17,056 nucleotides of DNA, taken from the NCBI GenBank assembly GCA_016930895.1, contig JAFGFV010000013.1:1-17056 (forward strand), in the 5' to 3' direction. Below, piece after piece: positions 1 to 6,424 of the stretch. Position numbers and translations under genes: made by a program. Positions within the stretch are counted from its first letter, which is position 1. Every line of letters begins with the position of its first letter. The stretch comes from Spirochaetales bacterium. GTDB lineage: Bacteria > Spirochaetota > Spirochaetia > SZUA-6 > DRHE01. Below the pieces are notes generated by a model. The model was not told the DNA's origin. It saw nothing but the letters and a program-made list of their open reading frames with translations, and searched no databases.

Positions 1-807
1 CCCGGACTCGTGATGGACGGGGTGTTTCTGCGTTTGAGCAGGGAGGACCTGTATCCCATTCTCCGGGAGCTGTTCTTCGTCCTCCTGGTCTACCTGATCC
101 TAACCACGATTCTCCTGCTGGCCGCGGCTCTGAGCGCCCCGGCGGATGCCCTGCCTTCTTCCCGCCGGCAGCCTCGGAGCGCCCTAGAGCCCCGCCGCCT
201 GCCGGCGACCCCGGGCCTCCAGCCGCCGACACCGCAAGGGGCCGCCGAACCGGAACCGGGGACCAGGTCTGATCCGGAGAATCCGGGTCTGTATTCCCCG
301 GAAACCGGTCTCGGCTGGAGGGACTTTCTGCCCCACCGCCTGAGCCACGAGTTGGAGCGGGCCGCTTCCTCCGATCAGGATCTCGCCTTCATGCTGGTCG
401 CCCTCCGACCGCGCCGCGCCCCCGCGCCGGCCGAGCGCCGCCTCCAGCTGTACCGGCAGCTGGCCCAGTACACGCTCGAGAGCTTCCCCCTGAGGGATCT
501 GGATTTCGAGTACGATCCCCACGCGGTGGCCGTGATCCTGCCGGACCGCGGCCTGGATCAGGGTCTGGAGACCGCCAGGAGCTTCCAGCGCAAGCTGCTC
601 CAGGCAGCCTGGCCGGGTTCGGAGGAAATCCGCGTGTCGGTGGGCCTGAGCGCCCGAGGCGGCAGGCTGATCAGCGGCACCCGCCTGCTGATCGAGGCGG
701 GGCAGGCGCTCAAGAAGGCCGAATCTGCGGGCGACGACCAGATCATCGCCTTTCGAGCCGATCCCCAGAAATTCCGAGACACCCTCTCTTCCGCCCGGGA
801 AGCCTAG
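1..807 (+). CDS. Membrane-anchored protein with degenerate GGDEF-like domain (5' end outside window)
   Basis: The reading frame is open to the left edge, so the true start may lie outside; the first start codon inside is GTG at 10 followed by ATG at 13. Counting from GTG 10, residues 20-42 form one hydrophobic membrane helix, residues 43-95 are a Pro/Arg-rich linker, and residues 96-252 match the outline of a GGDEF domain: an opening SPETGLGWRDFL (compare DPLTGLxNRRxF), a central strand AVAVILPD, and a closing IEAGQALKKAESAGDDQIIAF-like helix and strand (compare RADxALYxAKxxGRNRV). At the place of the catalytic GGDEF loop the residues are DPHAV (169-173), so cyclic-di-GMP synthesis is not expected. 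A role as a receptor, scaffold or structural remnant is inference. The helix may be the last of a larger N-terminal sensor domain. It converges on the DUF4340 gene downstream. Confidence 0.7.
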   Translation, partial: PGLVMDGVFLRLSREDLYPILRELFFVLLVYLILTTILLLAAALSAPADALPSSRRQPRSALEPRRLPATPGLQPPTPQGAAEPEPGTRSDPENPGLYSPETGLGWRDFLPHRLSHELERAASSDQDLAFMLVALRPRRAPAPAERRLQLYRQLAQYTLESFPLRDLDFEYDPHAVAVILPDRGLDQGLETARSFQRKLLQAAWPGSEEIRVSVGLSARGGRLISGTRLLIEAGQALKKAESAGDDQIIAFRADPQKFRDTLSSAREA

Positions 808-845
808 CACCCAGCCGGGAATCGCACTTCGCCACCGGGGTGCTA
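805..845. repeat. 8-bp inverted repeat joining the two convergent gene ends
   Basis: TAGCACCC at 805-812 and GGGTGCTA at 838-845 are perfect inverted copies separated by 25 nt. The left arm starts with the TAG stop codon of the + strand GGDEF-like gene, and the right arm contains a TAG of the minus-strand 3' repeat array. It could fold as a stem-loop between the convergent genes, but no T-tract follows on either strand, so I do not call it an intrinsic terminator. Confidence 0.4.
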
Positions 846-932
846 CTCTCCGCCCGGCGGCCTGCTACTCCCCGCCCGCCGCGGCCTGCTACTCTCCGCC
901 CGGCGGCCTGCTACTCTCCGCCCGCCGCGGCC
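841..932. repeat. Tandem repeat, two 46-bp units, overlapping the 3' end of the DUF4340 gene
   Basis: Two 46-bp units (841-886 and 887-932) differ at a single base. Each is itself made of a 22-bp and a 24-bp version of TGCTACTCTCCGCCC followed by GGCGGCC or GCCGCGGCC. The last sub-unit (909-932) encodes the end of the DUF4340 protein (AAAGGE and its TAG stop), so the array is three extra near-copies of the end of that gene. Every copy carries a CTA, which reads TAG on the minus strand. Confidence 0.9.
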
Positions 933-1921
933 TCTTCGGGCGCCAGGGCCGACAGAGGCTGGAACAGGTTCTCCACTCGGAAAGCGGCCACCTGGTAGAC
1001 GTAGTCCCCGCCCTCCAGGGCCGCATAGTAGCGCTCTTCGCCGGCTGGATCGCCGATCAGCAGGCGAAAGTCCTGGCCGTCGGAAGTGGACACGAGGATC
1101 TCGGCGGCGGGAGAGGCCAACCCCGCTTCGGCCGGTTCCACGGCCGCGAAGTCTGTTCCCTCCAGGTCCGCGAGCGCGTTGGCCAGCCGGTCCACTTTGC
1201 CGTTGTCCAGCTCGCCTGCGGCCCCTGCACCGAGGACCTCCCACTCCCGCTGCCTTTCGTCACCGAGCAGCAGCGTGTAGGTGAGCGCAGGGCTGTCCTG
1301 GCCCGGGAATCCCGCCGGGCTCTTCACGCTGATCCGATTGATCTGCCCGCCTTCGAGGGCTGCGGGGAACACCCTCAGGTAGGACCAGAAGCGGCCCGCG
1401 GTGTTCAAGTAGTAATCGAACATGCGATTCACGAGGACCACCTCGTTGGAGCCCTCCAGCCGCACGTAGGTCCCACCCCTCCCCTCGTCGACCCTGCCGA
1501 CGAGCAGCTCCAGGAGCCCATTGCCCGCCTGGTCCAACAACAGGATCTTCTGGGACGCCGTCGCATCCACGCCGAAATCCTCCCAGGCTTCGGGGTTGGC
1601 GGTGACCAGCCGGGAGCGCTTCATGCTCTGCACGAAGTCCAGCAGAGCGTCGATCCGCCCCTGCGAAGCCGGGTACTCGTTATTCTCCACGGGGACGTAC
1701 CACTCATCCCCGCGCCTCTCCAAAGTGATGCTTCCGTCGGGGGTGCTCAGCCGGATCTCCGCCACCTCTTCTGCCCGCAGGTGCTCCACCAGGGGAGTTT
1801 CCAGCTCCCGCTTGCGCACACTGGCGGGAGAGAACACCAGCCCCAGCACGTAGGCCGCCGCCAGCACCGCGATGACTACGCTGAGAGAAATCACTCGCTT
1901 CCGGAACGTCATGGCAGCCAT
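911..1921 (-). CDS. DUF4340 domain-containing protein, last gene of the ABC/GldFG operon
   Basis: The 336-residue protein has one N-terminal membrane helix (about residues 10-31) followed by a soluble domain that should lie in the periplasm. The pattern EIRLSTPDGSITLERRGDEWYV, followed by a segment on a residual-charge DFGVD motif and a second repeat of the same fold (INRISVKSP... and AEILVSTSDGQDFRLLIGD), is that of DUF4340 proteins. These proteins are known as companions of GldG-type ABC auxiliary genes; no biochemical role is established. The ATG at 1921 is preceded by GAGGAGG at good distance inside the end of the GldG-like gene, only 3 nt upstream; a second ATG at 1912 is also possible. 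Its 3' end is duplicated in the repeat at 841-932. Confidence 0.85.
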   Translation of the reverse strand: MAAMTFRKRVISLSVVIAVLAAAYVLGLVFSPASVRKRELETPLVEHLRAEEVAEIRLSTPDGSITLERRGDEWYVPVENNEYPASQGRIDALLDFVQSMKRSRLVTANPEAWEDFGVDATASQKILLLDQAGNGLLELLVGRVDEGRGGTYVRLEGSNEVVLVNRMFDYYLNTAGRFWSYLRVFPAALEGGQINRISVKSPAGFPGQDSPALTYTLLLGDERQREWEVLGAGAAGELDNGKVDRLANALADLEGTDFAAVEPAEAGLASPAAEILVSTSDGQDFRLLIGDPAGEERYYAALEGGDYVYQVAAFRVENLFQPLSALAPEEAAAGGE

Positions 1922-1924
1922 ACC

Positions 1925-3529
1925 TCACGCCTCCTCGCCTCGAACTGTGCTCTTCCGGCGCCGGAGCACCAGCCTGGTTACCCCGAAGGCGACCACGACC
2001 AGGGGCACGAACACCAGGGTGAACAACTGCGTGAACAGGGCAGACCGCAGCCGTGTCTCGGGGTCCTGGATCTTGTTGAGCCGCAGGTCCCGGGCCACCC
2101 GGGTCTTGATCTCCAGGAGGTCCGGAGAGCTGGACATCCACTCGGCCGCGTTGCTCAGGAACTCCATGTTGTAGCTCGCCCCCGTGTACTGGTACAGCTC
2201 CGTGGCGAAATCCGAGTCTCCCACCACCAGAATCCTGGTGTCGGTGCTGGAGGTCTGCGGATCGCTCCAGTCCCGGGGCACGCCTTCACGCTCGGGAATC
2301 TCCCGATCCGCGAAGAAGCTCGGAAACGAGCCGCGAAGCGCGACCACCAGCGGGTACTGCTGCTCGTCCTCCCGCGGCATGGCAAGCAGCATTGAGGCTC
2401 GCATCGGATTGGTCTCGAAGGGAGGCTCACTCTGGACCCAGGCCTCCGGAGTCGTGGAAAGCAGCACCTCGCCCTGCACCCCTTCGGGGGGATCCAGTTC
2501 GAGGGGGCTGGGCCAGTACAGGTCCAGCCCCTGGAATCGCGCGGTGATCGGATTCTCCTTCGAGGCGAACTGCCCCGCCACGGTGATCCAATAGGGATAC
2601 TTGCCCAGGATCTCCCACATGACCTGGCCCAGCAGCTGTCTCGGAACCCGGAAGTTTTGGCAGTACTGGTCGAGCACGAAGGCCCGCCCCACCTCCACAC
2701 CGTACCGGTCGAGCATCTGGAGCACCGGCTGGTCCTCGCCAAGCGGTGCGCCCACCAGCCCTCGCATGAAATCGATCTGCACCCCCTTGACCGCAAACAA
2801 CGCGCGGCCACCCTTCATCAGGTACTGGTCGATCGGGTACAGGTCGAACTCGTCCAGGTCCTTGCCCCCGAGCACGAACAGCATCTCGATGTCACCGGGA
2901 ATGTCCTCCCCCCTCTCGACCGGCCGGACCTGGAAGTTCCGCGACAGGGACGCGTACAGCGTGCCGAAATCGTTCTCGGGCACCCTCTCCGCGTCCCCGA
3001 TCAGCAGGCCCACGACCCGCTCCTCGTCGGTGACGACCCGGCGAATCTTGGAGGTCAGCTCGTATTCCAGCCCCTCGATCCGGGATACCACGGGGATCGT
3101 CTCGTAGCGGTCCAGGTACTGGATCACGATCCCGGTATACACCTGGGCCACGCTTCGCTGGTCGCGCTCGACCACCTCGATCTGTTGCGGGTACACCCCG
3201 AGCGCCTCCGCCCGGGTCGCCTCCCCCCCCTCGATCGGGTCCAGCGCGTCTACCTTGATCTTGCCCCGCGAGTAGGCAGCGTACTCGTACAGCAGGTCCT
3301 CGATCTGCATCGGGAAGGTGTACAGGGATTTGAGCTTGTCGGAGACGTAGTACGTGATGAACACCTGCTCCGGGATCTCCTGGAACAGCTGCCTGGACAC
3401 CTTCGAAATCGTGAACACCCGGTTCTGCGTAAGGTCGATCCGGGTGAAGAAGCGGCTGACATTCAGCCCTATGGCCAGGAAGAGGAGCAGGCTCAGGACG
3501 AACAGGATGATCTCGTTTCTCTTCTTCAT
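1925..3529 (-). CDS. GldG-family ABC transporter auxiliary protein
   Basis: This 534-residue protein has the GldG / ABC_transp_aux layout: an N-terminal membrane helix (about 7-25), a long extracytoplasmic region, and a C-terminal membrane helix (about 499-522) ending in a basic tail RRRKS. Typical family segments are DLTQNRVFTISKVSRQL after the first helix, TYYVSDKLKSLY, the ELTSKIRRV helix, a segment around MKGGRALFAVKGVQIDF, and ILVVGDSDFATE near the end, where the Asp-rich turn resembles a ThuA or DUF4350-like fold. In Bacteroidetes the GldA/F/G transporter is needed for gliding; outside that phylum its substrate is unknown. The ATG at 3529 follows a GGGAG ribosome site. The gene lies 13 nt after the permease and 3 nt before the DUF4340 gene, so co-expression is very likely. 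Confidence 0.9.
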   Translation of the reverse strand: MKKRNEIILFVLSLLLFLAIGLNVSRFFTRIDLTQNRVFTISKVSRQLFQEIPEQVFITYYVSDKLKSLYTFPMQIEDLLYEYAAYSRGKIKVDALDPIEGGEATRAEALGVYPQQIEVVERDQRSVAQVYTGIVIQYLDRYETIPVVSRIEGLEYELTSKIRRVVTDEERVVGLLIGDAERVPENDFGTLYASLSRNFQVRPVERGEDIPGDIEMLFVLGGKDLDEFDLYPIDQYLMKGGRALFAVKGVQIDFMRGLVGAPLGEDQPVLQMLDRYGVEVGRAFVLDQYCQNFRVPRQLLGQVMWEILGKYPYWITVAGQFASKENPITARFQGLDLYWPSPLELDPPEGVQGEVLLSTTPEAWVQSEPPFETNPMRASMLLAMPREDEQQYPLVVALRGSFPSFFADREIPEREGVPRDWSDPQTSSTDTRILVVGDSDFATELYQYTGASYNMEFLSNAAEWMSSSPDLLEIKTRVARDLRLNKIQDPETRLRSALFTQLFTLVFVPLVVVAFGVTRLVLRRRKSTVRGEEA

Positions 3530-3542
3530 CTCGAGGGTCTCC

Positions 3543-4265
3543 CTACCACTTCTTGAACACCAGCACCCGGGTGTTCAGGTACAGGAACAGGGCGCTCACC
3601 AGCAGATAGTAGGCCAAGTCCCGGGTGTCGATCAGTCCCCGCTGGAAATTCGTGAAATGCTGCCCCATCGACACGAAATTGAAGATCCCGGCGGCCCAGG
3701 CCGGAACGGCCAGCACCTGGTTGACCTGGGAGATCAGGGTCAGGATCAGCAGCACGAACAGGCTGACCAGAAAGGCGCTGATCTGGTTCGTGGTCAGGGA
3801 CGAGACGAACAGACCCACGCCGATTCCCGCGCAGCCGATCAGGATCGTTCCCAGATACTGGCTAAAGATCTCCCCCCAGTCGAAAGCCCCGAATCGGCTG
3901 GCCAGGAGCGGGATCGGCAGGGTCAACCCGACGGCTATGGCCAGAAGGGTCAGGGCCGCGATGAACTTGCCCAGCACGAGAGTTCCCTCGCGAAAGGGCA
4001 GCGTGAGCAGCACCTCCAGGGTGCCGAGCTTCTTCTCCTCGGCCCAGCCCCGCATGGTAATCGCGGGCACGACGATGATGAACACGATGGGAATCACCGA
4101 GAAATAGCTCCGGAGACTGGCCGTATCGGCGGCAAAGAAGGACTGGAGGTAGAAGATCCAGATCGCCGAAAACACCAGGAAGGTCACGACCACGACATAG
4201 GCGATCGGTGAGTTGAAGTACGACTTGAGCTCCTTGCGGATGACCGGACCGATGTTAGCGAGCAT
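3543..4265 (-). CDS. ABC-2 type transporter permease (GldF-like)
   Basis: The protein has 240 residues and about six membrane helices, the first at residues 21-40 and the last near the C-terminus. The cytoplasmic loop reads EEKKLGTLEVLLTLP, the coupling-helix signature of ABC-2 permeases that contacts the ATPase. The segment SMGQHFTNFQRGLIDTRDL before the last helix is typical of GldF proteins. It should pair as a dimer with the ATPase encoded just upstream, with which it overlaps by 11 nt (4255-4265), a sign of translational coupling. The ATG at 4265 is preceded by GGGAGGGAGGT, a very strong ribosome site located inside the ATPase gene. The substrate is unknown. Confidence 0.92.
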   Translation of the reverse strand: MLANIGPVIRKELKSYFNSPIAYVVVVTFLVFSAIWIFYLQSFFAADTASLRSYFSVIPIVFIIVVPAITMRGWAEEKKLGTLEVLLTLPFREGTLVLGKFIAALTLLAIAVGLTLPIPLLASRFGAFDWGEIFSQYLGTILIGCAGIGVGLFVSSLTTNQISAFLVSLFVLLILTLISQVNQVLAVPAWAAGIFNFVSMGQHFTNFQRGLIDTRDLAYYLLVSALFLYLNTRVLVFKKW

Positions 4266-5214
4266 TGGGACCTCCCTCCCGAGTCAGCTTGGTGAACACC
4301 TCTTCCAGGCTGAGGCGCTGCGGGACCATCTGCAGTATCTTGAATCCTTCCCGCACCGACCAGTCGAACACCGCCTCCTCCGCCTCCGAGTCCGGAGTCA
4401 GGGCCAGCTGCACGTCGTAGCACTGCCCGTACCGTTCGGAGGGAACGGGGCGGCTGCGGAGGACCTCCCGCACTCCGGCCACTCGCGACAGTCCCGCGGC
4501 GGGCTCACTTCCGCCCTTGAGGAGCAGCCGCAGGAGCACTTCGCCCTTCATCTCCCGCTGGATTTCCTCGGCCGTCCCTTTGGCCACGATCTCGCCTTCG
4601 TTCAGGATCAGCACCCGGTTGCAGGTCGCCTCCACCTCCTGGAGGATGTGCGTGGACAGGATCACGGTCTTGCGCTTGCCCAGTCGGGTGATCAGCTGCC
4701 GGATCTCGATGATCTGGTTGGGGTCCAGCCCCGTGGTCGGCTCGTCGAGGATCAGGATGTCCGGATCGTGGAGCATGGCCTGGGCCAGCCCGGTGCGCTG
4801 CCTGAACCCCTTGGAGATCGCGTCGATTCCCCGGTACACCACCCGCCCCAGGCCGCATTCCTCGATGACCCACTCGATGCGCTCGCTCTTGCGGCTGCCT
4901 TTCAGCGCCCTGGCCTCCGCCATGAAGTCCAGGTACTCCATCACGTTCAGGTCCGTGTACAGCGGAGCGTTCTCCGGCAGGTAGCCAACCGCCCGTTTGA
5001 CCTCCAGCGGCGCCTCGAAAACGTCGAAGCCTGCAACCCGGGCTTCCCCGTAGCTCGGGAACATGTAACAGGTCAGGATCTTCATGATCGTGGTCTTGCC
5101 GGCACCGTTCGGGCCCAGCAATCCCACGACCTCCCCGGGGTTGATCGCGAAGCTCACCCCCCGCACTGCCTCCAGCGAACCGTACTTCTTGCCCAGATTG
5201 CTCGCTTCGATCAT
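4255..5214 (-). CDS. ABC transporter ATP-binding protein (GldA-like)
   Basis: A cytoplasmic ATPase of 319 residues energising the permease of the same operon. Walker A is GPNGAGKTT (34-42), the Q-loop position carries GYLPE with Glu81 in place of Gln as usual in this subfamily, the signature is SKGFRQR (134-140) instead of LSGGQ, Walker B is ILILDEP (153-159) with Glu158 as catalytic base, the D-loop is GLD (162-164), and the H-loop is His189 in STHILQE. An additional C-terminal domain of about 100 residues (220-319) follows, as in ABC-2 systems of the CcmA/NatA type. ATG 5214 has GAGGT six bases upstream. It is the first gene of a four-gene operon, with a likely promoter at 5262-5291. Confidence 0.93.
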   Translation of the reverse strand: MIEASNLGKKYGSLEAVRGVSFAINPGEVVGLLGPNGAGKTTIMKILTCYMFPSYGEARVAGFDVFEAPLEVKRAVGYLPENAPLYTDLNVMEYLDFMAEARALKGSRKSERIEWVIEECGLGRVVYRGIDAISKGFRQRTGLAQAMLHDPDILILDEPTTGLDPNQIIEIRQLITRLGKRKTVILSTHILQEVEATCNRVLILNEGEIVAKGTAEEIQREMKGEVLLRLLLKGGSEPAAGLSRVAGVREVLRSRPVPSERYGQCYDVQLALTPDSEAEEAVFDWSVREGFKILQMVPQRLSLEEVFTKLTREGGPNAR

Positions 5215-5261
5215 ACATGGACCTCGTATCGCAGGATGTGGCGAATGCCGTTACCGGAAAA

Positions 5262-5291
5262 AAAATAGCGATTTCCCCCGGGTTTCGTCAA
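5262..5291 (-). promoter_or_regulatory. Putative sigma70 promoter of the ABC/GldFG operon
   Basis: Read on the minus strand, TTGACG (5291-5286; five of six bases of the -35 consensus) is followed after 18 nt by TATTTT (5267-5262; four of six of the -10 consensus) in a run of eight T. Transcription would begin near 5255 and give a leader of about 40 nt before ATG 5214. It is the only AT-rich stretch in the gap between rnz and the operon. Spacing and position fit; no experiment supports it. Confidence 0.5.
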
Positions 5292-5293
5292 GG

Positions 5294-5330
5294 CGAACCG
5301 CCCTGCCGATCCGCCCTGCCGAACCGCCCC
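5294..5330. repeat. 13-bp tandem repeat, nearly three copies, between rnz and the ABC operon promoter
   Basis: CGAACCGCCCTGC (5294-5306), CGATCCGCCCTGC (5307-5319) and a partial CGAACCGCCC (5320-5329) lie head to tail. The array starts 7 bp after the rnz stop codon (on the minus strand) and ends 2 bp from the -35 box of the operon promoter. Confidence 0.85.
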
Positions 5331-5336
5331 GGGGCT

Positions 5337-6263
5337 TCAACCTTCCACGTAGGGGACCTCGATGACCTGCAGGTCCCGGGTCAGGAACGTGTCCGGAAAG
5401 ACCGCACGCGCCTCCTGGAGCAGCTCCTTGAGCTCCCGGTCCGTGTAGCGCGGGCTGTAGTGGATCAGCCCCAGGCGCCGCACCGCGCCATCCCGGGCTA
5501 TCTGGGCCGCCTGCCGGGCAGTCAGGTGCTTCTTGTCCACGGCGTCGCCGCTCAGGTCGTCCCCGAACATGCCCTCGCAGATCAGCAGGTCCGACCCCTG
5601 GACAAAGGAGGCCGCGCCGGATACGAAGGCCGTGTCGGTCATGTAGCATACCTTGCGACCCGGCCGCGGGAGACCCATGACCTGCTCCGGACGGACCTCC
5701 CCCGAGTCCGCCCTCACCGGCGTGCCCGACTGCAGGGTCGACCACAGCGGCCCCCGGGGCACCCCCAGCTCCAGCGCGCGTTCCGGCATGAACACCCCGG
5801 CCCGGTCCTCCTCTTCCAGGGCGTATGCCAGGCAGGGCTTGGTGTGGTTGAGTCTCAGCGAGCGAACACGATATCCCGGGCGTTCGTACACCACCCCCTC
5901 GCCCCAGACCTCGTTGACCACGATCTCGTAGTTGATGTACATGTCCAGAATCCGGCGGCTGGCCTCCACGTACTCCCTGATTCGCGGCGGCCCGACGATG
6001 GTCAGCGGGTCGTCCCGCTCGACCTGAGAGGACAGCATGAGAATCCCGGGGAGCCCGGTCACATGGTCGGCGTGCGTGTGAGAAATGAAGATCACCGAGA
6101 TCTTCTTCCAGCGCAGGGCCAGGCGCCGGAGAGAGATCTGGGTCCCCTCCCCGCAGTCGAACAGCAACAGCTCCCCTTCCCTGCGCAGCAGCATCGAGGT
6201 GAGACTTCTGCCCGGCAGGGGCATCATCCCCCCGGTACCCAGGATGAAGGCTTCCATGTTCAT
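5337..6263 (-). CDS. rnz: Ribonuclease Z (tRNA 3' endonuclease)
   Basis: RNase Z removes the 3' trailer of tRNA precursors in the cytoplasm. The 308-residue length matches the short (ElaC) form. The zinc ligands of the beta-lactamase fold are all visible: SHTHADH with His62, His64, Asp66 and His67; His140 in LNHTKPCLAY; Asp210 in YMTDTAF; and His268 in IHYSPRYTD. The HLTARQAA motif (246-253) holds the conserved catalytic His/Thr pair, and the PRGPLWSTLQSG segment (169-180) is the usual flexible region before the TDT motif. ATG 6263 is given here; ATG 6257 (MEAFILGTGG) fits the family start better and neither has a clear Shine-Dalgarno sequence. A weak extended -10 (TGCTACGGT, read on the minus strand near 6330) is possible upstream but not convincing. 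Confidence 0.95.
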   Translation of the reverse strand: MNMEAFILGTGGMMPLPGRSLTSMLLRREGELLLFDCGEGTQISLRRLALRWKKISVIFISHTHADHVTGLPGILMLSSQVERDDPLTIVGPPRIREYVEASRRILDMYINYEIVVNEVWGEGVVYERPGYRVRSLRLNHTKPCLAYALEEEDRAGVFMPERALELGVPRGPLWSTLQSGTPVRADSGEVRPEQVMGLPRPGRKVCYMTDTAFVSGAASFVQGSDLLICEGMFGDDLSGDAVDKKHLTARQAAQIARDGAVRRLGLIHYSPRYTDRELKELLQEARAVFPDTFLTRDLQVIEVPYVEG

Positions 6264-6368
6264 ACGACCCGTGACCGCTCCGCTTCCCGAGGATTGCGCC
6301 GCCTTGGACCGCCCGGGCGGCGTGCGCCCACCGTAGCACAGAATCCCTCCCGATGCAAAACCCCCCCT

Positions 6369-6412
6369 CCCGCCGGGCTGCCGCGCCCGTCCCGCCGGGC
6401 TGCCGCGCCCGT
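6369..6412. repeat. Perfect 22-bp tandem duplication in the rnz/peptidase gap
   Basis: CCCGCCGGGCTGCCGCGCCC plus GT occurs twice without a mismatch (6369-6390, 6391-6412). The array lies 12 bp past the stop codon of the M16C peptidase. GCCCG and CGGGC spanning the unit junction could pair as a small hairpin, but there is no adjoining T-tract strong enough to call a terminator. The rest of this 161-bp gap (6264-6424) holds only the leader of rnz. Confidence 0.9.
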
Positions 6413-6424
6413 TCCCGAGACGTC

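Noticed and set aside
841..932. CRISPR array
   Set aside because: Units are directly adjacent with no unique spacers, and one unit is part of a coding sequence.
4660..4860. A defective ABC ATPase because LSGGQ and the Q-loop Gln are absent
   Set aside because: SKGFRQR and GYLPE are the usual variants in this ABC-2 subfamily; Walker A, Walker B and the H-loop are intact.
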